DNA of 64,000 nucleotides from assembly GCF_900142885.1 (NCBI RefSeq), contig NZ_FRCL01000002.1:341517-405516 (forward strand), in the 5' to 3' direction. Positions 1 through 7,547 of the stretch are shown here, in pieces. How positions within the stretch are numbered: the first letter of the stretch is position 1; each line of letters begins with the position of its first letter. The notes beneath the pieces are model-generated. The model saw nothing but the letters and a program-made list of their open reading frames with translations, ran no database searches and had not been told where the DNA came from. Both the position numbers and the translations under genes were made by a program. Source of the DNA: Flavobacterium xinjiangense. Its GTDB lineage: Bacteria; Bacteroidota; Bacteroidia; Flavobacteriales; Flavobacteriaceae.

Positions 1-735
1 AATAAAGTAGCGAACACTTTGAGTTATAAATTTTATAAAGACTTGCGAAAAGTATTGGCAGACAATCAAAAGAGTTATCTTTATGAAACGAATGTCGGAG
101 CTGGTTTGCCATTGATTGATACGATTAAATTATTGCATCTTTCTGGTGAAAATATCACCAAAATAAAAGGTGTTTTTTCTGGAACATTGAGTTATTTGTT
201 TAACAATTTCTCTGCTAAGGATGTTCCTTTTAGTCAGGTCTTGCAAGAGGGAATTGATAATGGTTATACAGAGCCAGATCCTCGCGAGGATTTATGTGGT
301 AACGATGTAGGTAGAAAATTATTAATTTTAGCAAGAGAATTGGATTTGCAAAATGAATTTGAAGAAATCGAAATTGAGAATTTAATTCCAGAACATTTGC
401 GTGAAGGAAGGGCTTCTGAATTTTTGACTAAACTAAAAGAATTTGATCCTATTTATGATAAAATAAAAAAGGAACAAAAACCAAATCACGTTTTGAGATA
501 CATTGGTGAATTATCAGGAGATTTGCAAAATGACAAAGGAAATCTTGAAGTAAAATTAGTTTCGGTTCCATCTGATACGGCACTGGGAGGATTGAAAGGT
601 TCTGATTCGTTCTTCGAAATTTACACAGAATCATATGGAGATCGACCAATTGTAATTCAAGGAGCCGGAGCCGGATCAGCAGTTACTGCCAGAGGCGTTT
701 TTGGGGATATCTTGAGATTGTCGGATAAAGGGTAA
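1..735 (+). CDS. thrA: Aspartokinase/homoserine dehydrogenase, C-terminal part (5' truncated by window edge)
   Basis: This is the catalytic end of a homoserine dehydrogenase, which reduces aspartate semialdehyde to homoserine for threonine and methionine synthesis. The frame is open to the left edge (NKVANTLSYKFY), so the gene starts outside the window; the TTG at 19 is an internal Leu codon. Family signatures visible are the TNVGAGLPLIDTIK segment, the GVFSGTLSYLFNNF segment and the GYTEPDPREDLCGNDVGRKLLILAR segment around the catalytic Asp/Lys region. The fusion to aspartokinase is inferred from the ThrA-like sequence and its usual form in Bacteroidota; the kinase half is not visible. Downstream sulfhydrylase would use acylated homoserine, so the neighbourhood fits methionine supply. 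Confidence 0.9.
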   Translation, partial: NKVANTLSYKFYKDLRKVLADNQKSYLYETNVGAGLPLIDTIKLLHLSGENITKIKGVFSGTLSYLFNNFSAKDVPFSQVLQEGIDNGYTEPDPREDLCGNDVGRKLLILARELDLQNEFEEIEIENLIPEHLREGRASEFLTKLKEFDPIYDKIKKEQKPNHVLRYIGELSGDLQNDKGNLEVKLVSVPSDTALGGLKGSDSFFEIYTESYGDRPIVIQGAGAGSAVTARGVFGDILRLSDKG

Positions 736-864
736 TGATTTAAGATTTTGGAATTTAGATTTTTGATTTAAGATATATAAAAGTAAAATCTGCGTTTGAA
801 AATCCGTTTCATCTGCGTCGGAACAAATATAATTAAAAAAAAAAGGGACTGCCTCCAGTCTTGG

Positions 865-897
865 CTCCCTTCCCTTCGGGGAGGGTTGGGGAGGGGA
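865..897. repeat. G/C-rich intergenic repeat (CTCCCT...GGGGAGGG type)
   Basis: This short GC-rich stretch contains a hairpin (CCCTTCCC, loop, GGGGAGGG) that stands out from the AT-rich surroundings. Related sequences lie near 60264 and 63174. It ends five bases before the OsmC start codon, so it occupies the space where a leader would normally carry the translation signals. Confidence 0.5.
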
Positions 898-901
898 TAA
901 T

Positions 902-1327
902 ATGAAAATAACATTAAACAGAGTAAACGAAAACTTTCACTTCGAATTAAAAAATGACCGTGGTCACACAGTAAATGTTGATAGCCGTCCTGATTTTGGT
1001 GGGAATGATATGGGGCCAAGCCCAATGGAGTTAGTACTGATGGGTGTTGCGGGTTGCAGTGCGATTGATATGATTTCTATTCTGAAAAAACAAAGACAAG
1101 ATATCACTTCTTTCAAAGCTGAGGTCGAAGGCGAGCGTGTGCAAGTAGGCGAGGCAAAACCATTCAAAGATATTCACGTGGTGTTTTATCTAGAAGGAGC
1201 TATTAATGAAGATAAAGCAGCCAGAGCAGCACAACTTTCTTTTGAAAAATACTGCTCGGTTTCTAAAACATTAGAACCAACAGCAACCATACATTACAAA
1301 GTAGTCTTGAATAATAAATCATTATAG
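902..1327 (+). CDS. OsmC family protein
   Basis: This 141-residue protein has the OsmC/Ohr fold signature. The two redox cysteines of the family are present: Cys52 in GVAGCSAIDM and Cys118 in FEKYCSVSKT. Members reduce organic hydroperoxides or related substrates in the cytoplasm; the YhfA-like branch is less well understood, and I cannot assign a substrate. It sits between thrA and the sulfhydrylase gene in the same direction, an arrangement suggesting co-expression with sulfur amino acid genes. The ATG at 902 directly follows a GC-rich intergenic repeat and no clear Shine-Dalgarno is visible, which is common in Bacteroidota. Confidence 0.85.
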   Translation: MKITLNRVNENFHFELKNDRGHTVNVDSRPDFGGNDMGPSPMELVLMGVAGCSAIDMISILKKQRQDITSFKAEVEGERVQVGEAKPFKDIHVVFYLEGAINEDKAARAAQLSFEKYCSVSKTLEPTATIHYKVVLNNKSL

Positions 1328-1398
1328 TTTAAATACAAGTTGTGAGAGTTCCACGATTCCAACAAATTCAAACCTTAAACTTTAAACTAAAAAATAAA

Positions 1399-2571
1399 AT
1401 GAACGAACAAGAATTTGGTTTTGAAACCCAAGCCATACGCACCCAATTAGAAAGAACGCAGTATTTAGAGCACTCGGTTCCTTTGTACTTAACTTCAAGT
1501 TTTGTCTTTGAAGATGCCGAAGATATGCGTGCTTCTTTTGCTGAGGAGAAGGATCGAAATATTTATAGCAGATACAGCAACCCAAATACGAACGAATTTG
1601 TTGATAAAGTTTGCAAAATGGAAGGGGCAGAGGCTGGTTTTGCCTTTGCTTCAGGAATGGCAGCAGTGTATTCAACCTTGGCAGCTTTACTGAAATCCGG
1701 AGATCATATTGTTTCATCCAGTAGTGTTTTTGGAGCGACACATTCTTTATTCATTAATTATTTTCCAAAATGGAACATTGAAACCTCCTATTTTGATATA
1801 AATAAGCCGGAAACGATTGAAAGTTTTATTACGCCAAATACAAAGATTCTTTTTGCTGAATCGCCGACCAACCCTGCTGTTGATATTATCGATTTGGAGC
1901 TTTTAGGAACTATTGCAAAAAAACACAATTTGATTTTGGTAATAGATAACTGTTTTGCAACACCTTATCTGCAACAACCTATAAAATGGGGCGCGCACTT
2001 AGTGGTGCATTCCGCTACGAAGTTAATGGACGGTCAAGGTAGAGTGTTGGGAGGAATAACAGTTGGTGATGCAGAATTGATACAAAAAATCTATTTATTT
2101 TCACGACTTACTGGGCCTTCCTTATCACCTTTTAACGCTTGGGTTTTATCAAAAAGTTTAGAAACTTTAGCAATTCGTTTAGACAGACATTGTGAAAATG
2201 CATTGAAAGTAGCGGAGTTTTTAGAGCAACATCCAAATGTGAAGCGTGTTAAATACCCCTTCTTGAAATCTCATCCGCAATACGAAATTGCTCAAAAGCA
2301 AATGAAGTTGGGTGGGAACATCGTTGCTTTTGAAATAAAAGGGGGTCTTGAAGCCGGAAGAAACTTTTTGGATAAAATAAAGCTATGCTCTTTATCACCT
2401 AATTTGGGAGACACCAGAACAATTGTAACACATCCAGCATCTACTACGCACAGTAAATTATCTGTAGAGGAACGTTTGGCTGTAAGCATTACTGATGGGT
2501 TGGTTCGCGTTTCCGTAGGATTGGAAACAGTGAAAGATGTTATAGCAGATTTAGAGCAAGCTCTTTCTTAA
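1399..2571 (+). CDS. metZ: O-acylhomoserine sulfhydrylase (Cys/Met metabolism PLP enzyme)
   Basis: This is a 390-residue PLP enzyme of the cystathionine synthase/sulfhydrylase family, expected to make homocysteine from an acylated homoserine and sulfide. Landmarks are YSRYSNPN near the N-terminus, FASGMAAVYSTLAALL, the cofactor Asp in VIDNCFATP (about residue 183) and the Schiff-base lysine in HSATKLMDGQ (about Lys208). The reading frame is open from a GTG at 1342, but the ATG at 1399 gives the family N-terminus (MNEQEFGFET) and follows an A-rich leader. The O-acetyl or O-succinyl preference cannot be read from sequence, so the symbol metZ is tentative. The sulfate reduction operon that would supply sulfide lies 2 kb downstream. 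Confidence 0.88.
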   Translation: MNEQEFGFETQAIRTQLERTQYLEHSVPLYLTSSFVFEDAEDMRASFAEEKDRNIYSRYSNPNTNEFVDKVCKMEGAEAGFAFASGMAAVYSTLAALLKSGDHIVSSSSVFGATHSLFINYFPKWNIETSYFDINKPETIESFITPNTKILFAESPTNPAVDIIDLELLGTIAKKHNLILVIDNCFATPYLQQPIKWGAHLVVHSATKLMDGQGRVLGGITVGDAELIQKIYLFSRLTGPSLSPFNAWVLSKSLETLAIRLDRHCENALKVAEFLEQHPNVKRVKYPFLKSHPQYEIAQKQMKLGGNIVAFEIKGGLEAGRNFLDKIKLCSLSPNLGDTRTIVTHPASTTHSKLSVEERLAVSITDGLVRVSVGLETVKDVIADLEQALS

Positions 2572-2656
2572 AGATTTTTATTCCGAAGTTCGGGAGCAGA
2601 TTTAGGGCAAATCGAAAATCGTTAATCTGCATTCACTATTCTTAAATCAAAAAGTA

Positions 2657-2664
2657 TATTTTTG
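2657..2664 (+). promoter_or_regulatory. Candidate -7 box for the Rrf2 gene
   Basis: TATTTTTG matches the Bacteroidota sigma-ABfr -7 consensus TAnnTTTG and lies about 86 bases before the Rrf2 start codon. I do not see a convincing -33 TTTG at the usual spacing. Confidence 0.45.
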
Positions 2665-2750
2665 TTGCTACAATAAAAGACATATAGATTTCGGATTACT
2701 TTAAAATCTGAAATCAAAAATCCTTAATCTTCAATCTTATATTTTTAAAT

Positions 2751-3161
2751 ATGCTTTCTAAAAAAACAAAATACGGAATAAAAGCATTGACTTTTTTGGC
2801 TCGCCAAGAAGATCAGACTCCTGTTGCTATTGCTGATATTGCAAAGGCAGAGCAAATTTCAGTTAAGTTTTTAGAAAGTATTTTACTGCTGTTGCGGCAT
2901 TCCGGATTTCTGGGTGCTAAAAAAGGAAAAGGTGGGGGGTATTACTTAATAAAAGACCCCAAAGATATTAATATGGCCCATGTCTATCGTATTCTGGAAG
3001 GGCCAATAGCTTTGTTACCTTGTGCGAGTCATAATTTCTATGAAAGATGTGAGGACTGTACTGATGAAGCTACATGTGCGGTTAGAAAATTAATGATGGA
3101 GGTTCGGGATAATACTTTGATGATATTGGAAAACAATACCCTGGCGGATATTGCTTTTTAA
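2751..3161 (+). CDS. Rrf2 family transcriptional regulator
   Basis: This 136-residue protein has the Rrf2 winged helix-turn-helix: MLSKKTKYGIKALTFLA at the start, ADIAKAEQISVKFLESILLLLRHSGFL as recognition region, then the wing KKGKGGGYYL. The effector region carries four cysteines (Cys91, 100, 103, 109 in CASHNFYERCEDC and TCAVRK). This is like Fe-S-binding members such as IscR and NsrR and unlike Cys-poor CymR. Its position between the sulfhydrylase and the sulfate assimilation operon suggests it controls sulfur genes; this is inference. A possible shared operator is described at the cysH and exporter promoters. Confidence 0.88.
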   Translation: MLSKKTKYGIKALTFLARQEDQTPVAIADIAKAEQISVKFLESILLLLRHSGFLGAKKGKGGGYYLIKDPKDINMAHVYRILEGPIALLPCASHNFYERCEDCTDEATCAVRKLMMEVRDNTLMILENNTLADIAF

Positions 3162-3236
3162 TTTATTTGCTATAAGAATATTAAGCTGTTTTTTTTGTTT
3201 CGCTCCCTCTCCTTCACAGAATGTTGGGAACAGGAT

Positions 3237-4019
3237 TTAAAAAACCAAATTATATCCCACAAAAAACAACATTACCGCAATGGCATTTCTAAGAAGCAAA
3301 TCAGGGACTTTGCCACTCAACATACTTCCTAAATAAATTCCAGGAAGTGATCCTATTAATAATTGTCCTAATAGGCCTAAATCTAAATTCCCCATTGAGG
3401 CATGTCCTATTCCTGCTACAAGAGTCAAAGGAACAGCATGAGCAATCTCCGTCCCAACTAATCTTGGAGTTGCTAAAAGTGGATACAGGAAAAATAAAGT
3501 AACCGTGCCTAGAGCACCTGCTCCAATGGAAGTCAGAGTCACAGTTGCTCCCAACATGACACCAATGGCCACGGTTAATGCATTCTGAGTTTTACTCTCA
3601 CTATGAAACTTATCTCCGGCATGTTTTTGAGAAAACAATAAAAGTTTTTGTTTGAATATTATAGCAATCGATGTGAAAAGGAGTGCCCAACCTAAACTCA
3701 GTTTTATTATGTGATTTAAAGCTGTGATATCTGTTTTTATGCTATGCAATATCCATAAAGTGAGTAAAGCAGCTGGCACACTGCCTAAAGAGAGCCAACC
3801 TGTGATAGCCCAATTAATATTCTTTTTTTTATGGTGTACATAAACGCCCCCCATTTTGGTAAAAGCCGCATACAATAGATCGGTTCCCACGGCCGATGTC
3901 GGGGGGATACCAAACCATAATAAAATGGGAGTCATTAAAGATCCACCACCTACGCCCGTCAATCCTACTATAAAACCCACTAATAAACCTGCAACTATAA
4001 ATCCAATTTGAAAATCCAT
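3237..4019 (-). CDS. TauE/SafE family sulfite/anion exporter
   Basis: This 260-residue membrane protein has about eight hydrophobic segments and the family motif near the N-terminus (GLLVGFIVGLTGVGGGSLMTPIL), repeated in degenerate form in the second half (LTSIGAGALGTVTLFFLYPLL). TauE/SafE proteins move sulfite, sulfoacetate or related anions across the inner membrane. The frame opens at a TTG at 4046, but the ATG at 4019 gives a normal start and is preceded on the minus strand by a TATTTTTG -7 box. It is transcribed divergently from cysH, so export of excess sulfite or uptake of a sulfur anion is plausible; the direction cannot be read from sequence. Confidence 0.85.
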   Translation of the reverse strand: MDFQIGFIVAGLLVGFIVGLTGVGGGSLMTPILLWFGIPPTSAVGTDLLYAAFTKMGGVYVHHKKKNINWAITGWLSLGSVPAALLTLWILHSIKTDITALNHIIKLSLGWALLFTSIAIIFKQKLLLFSQKHAGDKFHSESKTQNALTVAIGVMLGATVTLTSIGAGALGTVTLFFLYPLLATPRLVGTEIAHAVPLTLVAGIGHASMGNLDLGLLGQLLIGSLPGIYLGSMLSGKVPDLLLRNAIAVMLFFVGYNLVF

Positions 4020-4035
4020 AAAACAAAAATTTTGA

Positions 4036-4066
4036 CAAAAATACAACTATTTTATAATTATCCTAT
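4036..4066 (-). promoter_or_regulatory. Promoter of the TauE/SafE gene with candidate operator
   Basis: On the minus strand TATTTTTG (4036-4043) matches the TAnnTTTG -7 consensus and lies about 17 bases before the start codon. Around the expected -33 position the minus strand reads ATAGGATAAT (4057-4066). This nearly equals ATAGGGTAAT just downstream of the cysH promoter, so the two divergent sulfur genes may share a regulator site. Confidence 0.5.
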
Positions 4067-4171
4067 AGACATGATAGAGTATTAAAAAAAAATAAAAAAA
4101 TACCAATCTTTATAGCAATGGTTTTGTATGCTATTTGGAGCGAAACCTGAGGCATTTTAGGAGTCATGGTT

Positions 4172-4239
4172 CCCGCCATCATTCCCAATCTTATGAGCAG
4201 AACCCCAGCTCATAAGGATTTTCCCTTCTGTCGGGGCTA
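4172..4239 (+). repeat. Interspersed intergenic repeat, copy 1 (plus orientation)
   Basis: The copy starts CCCGCCATC, reaches CAATCTT, contains a 9-bp stem (CTTATGAGC at 4190-4198 with GCTCATAAG at 4208-4216) and ends AAGGATTTT...TGTCGGGGCTA. Ends match seven other copies in the window while the stem sequence does not. It lies in the 480-base spacer between the divergent exporter and cysH genes, which otherwise holds only promoter signals. Confidence 0.7.
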
Positions 4240-4411
4240 AAGCTCAGAGTTTAGGGCCCTATTTGAATAATTTTAATAAGAATATAGGGGAAGCAGGGGA
4301 AATATTAGAAAAATCATACAAATTTTATATCTATCAGAGAATCAGTCTTGCGTCTTTTCTGTATAAAAGCAGTAGTTGATAGCGATTGCCAATAAAAAAG
4401 TCAAATTTTAT

Positions 4412-4470
4412 TTTGTAATTTAGAATTAAGTAGTATTTTTGCGAAGTAATCTAGTAAACCGATAGGGTAA
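4412..4470 (+). promoter_or_regulatory. Promoter of the cysH operon with candidate operator dyad
   Basis: TTTG (4412-4415), 18 bases, then TATTTTTG (4434-4441) fit the Bacteroidota -33/-7 promoter. Just downstream of the expected transcription start lies an imperfect dyad, TAAACC-GATA-GGGTAA (4455-4470). Its ATAGGGTAAT part recurs nearly unchanged at the divergent exporter promoter. An operator for the nearby Rrf2 protein is an inference. Confidence 0.55.
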
Positions 4471-4499
4471 TGGATTTTATTAAAAAAACATAAAAATAA

Positions 4500-5201
4500 A
4501 TGAGTGCAGCGGTAGTAAATACTTTATTAGAAAAAACAGCAAATTTCTCGATCGAGGAAACTTTGGCTTTTTTAGCTAACGAATACAAGTACAAAGTGGT
4601 TTTTTCGACTTCTTTTGGACAGGAAGACCAAGTGATTACTGCGTTAATTGCCAAAAGTAATTTGCCGATTACCATTTTTACTTTAGACACAGGAAGATTA
4701 TTTCAAGAGACATATGATGTTTTTCACAAAACATTAAAGAAATATAAAAAAGAGATTAAAGTATGTTTCCCAGAAGCTACAGCGGTTGAAAACTTATTGC
4801 AAACAAAAGGTCCAAACAGCTTTTACGAATCAGTTGAAAATAGGAAAGAATGTTGTTTCATTCGCAAAGTGGCTCCATTGACTAAAGCATTAAAAGGCAA
4901 TGAGATTTGGATTACCGGTTTACGAGCAGAACAATCGGAAAACAGAAATAACCTGGATTTATTTGAATACGATGCGCATTTTGATATTGTCAAATTCAAT
5001 CCATTGTTGAAATGGACTTTAGAAGAAGTTCAAAAATATATTGATGATAACAATGTGCCTCAAAACGCACTTCATAAACAAGGTTTTGTGAGTATAGGTT
5101 GTGCGCCATGTACCAGAGCCATTACACCTGGCGAGGATATCAGAGCGGGACGATGGTGGTGGGAGTCTAGTCATAAAGAATGCGGTTTGCACCAAAAGTA
5201 G
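4500..5201 (+). CDS. cysH: Phosphoadenylyl/adenylyl-sulfate reductase (APS-type)
   Basis: This 233-residue enzyme reduces activated sulfate to sulfite using thioredoxin or a similar donor. The PP-loop nucleotide site is FSTSFGQED (residues 35-43) and the C-terminal catalytic cysteine is in the ECGLH motif (Cys228). Two further pairs, Cys118-Cys119 (ECCFIRK) and Cys201/Cys204 (GCAPCTRA), are the 4Fe-4S ligands that mark APS reductases and are absent from PAPS-only enzymes. No APS kinase domain or gene is present nearby, which agrees with direct use of APS. It is the first gene of a six-gene unit with cysD, cysN, sulfite reductase and siroheme genes. Confidence 0.92.
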   Translation: MSAAVVNTLLEKTANFSIEETLAFLANEYKYKVVFSTSFGQEDQVITALIAKSNLPITIFTLDTGRLFQETYDVFHKTLKKYKKEIKVCFPEATAVENLLQTKGPNSFYESVENRKECCFIRKVAPLTKALKGNEIWITGLRAEQSENRNNLDLFEYDAHFDIVKFNPLLKWTLEEVQKYIDDNNVPQNALHKQGFVSIGCAPCTRAITPGEDIRAGRWWWESSHKECGLHQK

Positions 5202-5276
5202 TTGTGAATTATAAATTATAAATGATTGTTGGAATCTTTAAATTTTTCAATCATTTAAATCTTTAAAATTAAAAAA

Positions 5277-6176
5277 ATGAGTTCAATATTAAAAACAAAC
5301 GCATTAGAAAGCGAAGCGATATATATATTTAGAGAAGTAATTTCTCAATTTGACAAGCCTGTCTTACTTTTTTCAGGTGGAAAAGATTCAATTACATTGG
5401 TACGTTTAGCTCAAAAAGCATTCTTTCCCGCAAAGATTCCTTTTCCATTATTGCACGTTGATACCGGTCATAACTTTCCTGAAACAATCGAATTTAGAGA
5501 TAGATTGGTCGCTGAATTAGGATTAGAATTAATCGTTCGTAACGTACAAGACGCTATTGATGAAGGGAAAGTAGTAGAGGAGTCCGGAAAATACTCTAGT
5601 AGAAACAGTTTGCAAACCGTAACTCTCTTAGACGCTATTGAGGAATTCAAATTTGATGCTTGTATTGGTGGTGCCCGCAGGGATGAAGAAAAAGCAAGAG
5701 CTAAAGAGCGTATTTTCTCTGTTCGTGATGATTTTGGTCAGTGGGACGAGAAAAACCAACGCCCGGAATTGTTTGATATTTTGAATGGAAAAATTGAGAA
5801 TGGTCAAAATGTTCGTGTTTTTCCAATTTCAAACTGGACAGAATTGGATGTTTGGAGTTATATCGAAGAAGAGCAAATTGAAATTCCATCAATTTATTTT
5901 TCACATAAACGTAAAGTGTTCATAAGAGACGGTATGATTTGGTCACATTCTCCATTTGTATTTCAAGAAGAAGACGAAGAAATCGAAGAAAGAATTGTTC
6001 GTTTTAGAACCGTTGGAGATATGAGTTGTACCGCTGCCGTTGATTCTTATGCAGCAACTATTCAAGAAGTAGTTGGTGAAATTAGATCTTCAACCATTTC
6101 TGAAAGAGGTGCCAGAATTGATGACAAACGTTCTGAAGCCGCAATGGAAAAAAGAAAACAACAAGGGTACTTTTAG
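5277..6176 (+). CDS. cysD: Sulfate adenylyltransferase small subunit
   Basis: CysD carries the ATP-sulfurylase active site and forms APS from sulfate and ATP together with the GTPase CysN. The PP-loop SGGKDS is at residues 33-38, followed by HVDTGHNFPET and the GGARRDEEKARAKER segment typical of CysD. The length of 299 residues is normal. It lies 75 bases after cysH and 96 bases before cysN in the same direction. Confidence 0.95.
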   Translation: MSSILKTNALESEAIYIFREVISQFDKPVLLFSGGKDSITLVRLAQKAFFPAKIPFPLLHVDTGHNFPETIEFRDRLVAELGLELIVRNVQDAIDEGKVVEESGKYSSRNSLQTVTLLDAIEEFKFDACIGGARRDEEKARAKERIFSVRDDFGQWDEKNQRPELFDILNGKIENGQNVRVFPISNWTELDVWSYIEEEQIEIPSIYFSHKRKVFIRDGMIWSHSPFVFQEEDEEIEERIVRFRTVGDMSCTAAVDSYAATIQEVVGEIRSSTISERGARIDDKRSEAAMEKRKQQGYF

Positions 6177-6272
6177 AATACCAATTGAAAGATTTAAGGA
6201 TTTAAAAATTAAAAGATTTAAGTTAAGGAGTTTTTAAAACTTGAAACTTTAAACCTGAAACAAAGATATATA

Positions 6273-7517
6273 ATGGAAGTTTTAAAAATAGCAACAGCAG
6301 GAAGTGTAGATGACGGAAAAAGTACATTAATCGGAAGATTATTATACGATACAAAATCGTTGACTACTGATAAGATTGAAGCAATAGAAAAAAGTAGCAA
6401 GCAAAAAGGATATGATTATTTAGATTTTTCTTTGGCTACTGACGGTTTGGTTGCCGAAAGAGAACAAGGAATCACGATAGATGTGGCTCACATTTATTTT
6501 TCAACAGCGAAAAAAAGTTACATCATTGCCGATACTCCAGGTCACGTAGAATATACACGTAACATGGTTACAGGAGCTTCAACTTCACAAGTATCAATTA
6601 TATTGATTGATGCCAGAAAAGGAGTTATTGAGCAAACCTATAGACACTTTTTTATCAATAATTTATTGCGTGTCAAAGAAGTGATTGTTGCGGTAAACAA
6701 AATGGATTTAGTTGATTATTCAGAAGAAGTATACAATAAAATCAAAGCTGATTTTCAGGCACTAAATGCAAAAAGTACGTTCAAAGAACAGACGGTTAGT
6801 TACATTCCGCTAAGTGCTATCAATGGTGGAAATGTAGTGGACAAATCAGAAAATATGCCGTGGTACAACGGGCAGACGGTTTTGGAACATTTAGAAGCTT
6901 TAGAGCCAAAAGATGTATATGAAAAAGGAAAAGCGCGTTTCCCTGTTCAAACCGTTATCCGACCAAAAACGGAGGAATACCATGACTTTAGAGGGTACGC
7001 TGGGAAATTATACGGCGATAATATTAAAGTAGGTGATGCAGTAACCGTTCTTCCATCTTTGACAGAATCTAAAGTGACCAACATTCACTTTTTCGATAAA
7101 AAATACGATGAAGCTACTGCGGGTTCTTCGATTACAATCGAATTAGAAAATGATATTAATGTGACCAGAGGTGATATGATTGTAAAATCGGATGAGCTTC
7201 CTAGAATCGAAAAAGATATTAATACCACTATTTGTTGGATGGACAGCAAAAAGTTAGTTCCGGGAACAAAATATTTGATTCAACACAATACCAATAGGGT
7301 TTTGGCAAAAATTGAAAGTGTGAAAAACGTAATCGCAACCGATTATTCTGGAGTTACTCCAGCGACTCAATTGGCTATTAACGAAATAGGAGAAGTAAAT
7401 ATTAAATTAAGTAAAGCTATTTATTTTGATGCCTATAATGACAATAAATCAAACGGCGCTTTTATTTTAATAGATACAGCAACCAATACAACTGCAGGAG
7501 TTGGTTTTATAAACTAA
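6273..7517 (+). CDS. cysN: Sulfate adenylyltransferase large subunit (GTPase)
   Basis: CysN is an EF-Tu-like GTPase that drives APS formation by CysD. Motifs seen are GSVDDGKS (10-17), the switch region EREQGITIDVAH, DTPGHVEYTRNM (from Asp87) and NKMD (142-145). The protein has 414 residues and ends after the beta-barrel domains (LIDTATNTTAGVGFIN), so there is no fused CysC APS kinase domain as in some bacterial NodQ-type proteins. This supports a pathway running through APS rather than PAPS. Confidence 0.95.
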   Translation: MEVLKIATAGSVDDGKSTLIGRLLYDTKSLTTDKIEAIEKSSKQKGYDYLDFSLATDGLVAEREQGITIDVAHIYFSTAKKSYIIADTPGHVEYTRNMVTGASTSQVSIILIDARKGVIEQTYRHFFINNLLRVKEVIVAVNKMDLVDYSEEVYNKIKADFQALNAKSTFKEQTVSYIPLSAINGGNVVDKSENMPWYNGQTVLEHLEALEPKDVYEKGKARFPVQTVIRPKTEEYHDFRGYAGKLYGDNIKVGDAVTVLPSLTESKVTNIHFFDKKYDEATAGSSITIELENDINVTRGDMIVKSDELPRIEKDINTTICWMDSKKLVPGTKYLIQHNTNRVLAKIESVKNVIATDYSGVTPATQLAINEIGEVNIKLSKAIYFDAYNDNKSNGAFILIDTATNTTAGVGFIN

Positions 7518-7547
7518 ACCTAGCTTTTGCTAAAAAAATAACTACAG

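Noticed and set aside
768..1025. Minus-strand ORF over the osmC start and the GC-rich repeat
   Set aside because: It overlaps the osmC coding start and repeat sequence, with no domain pattern.
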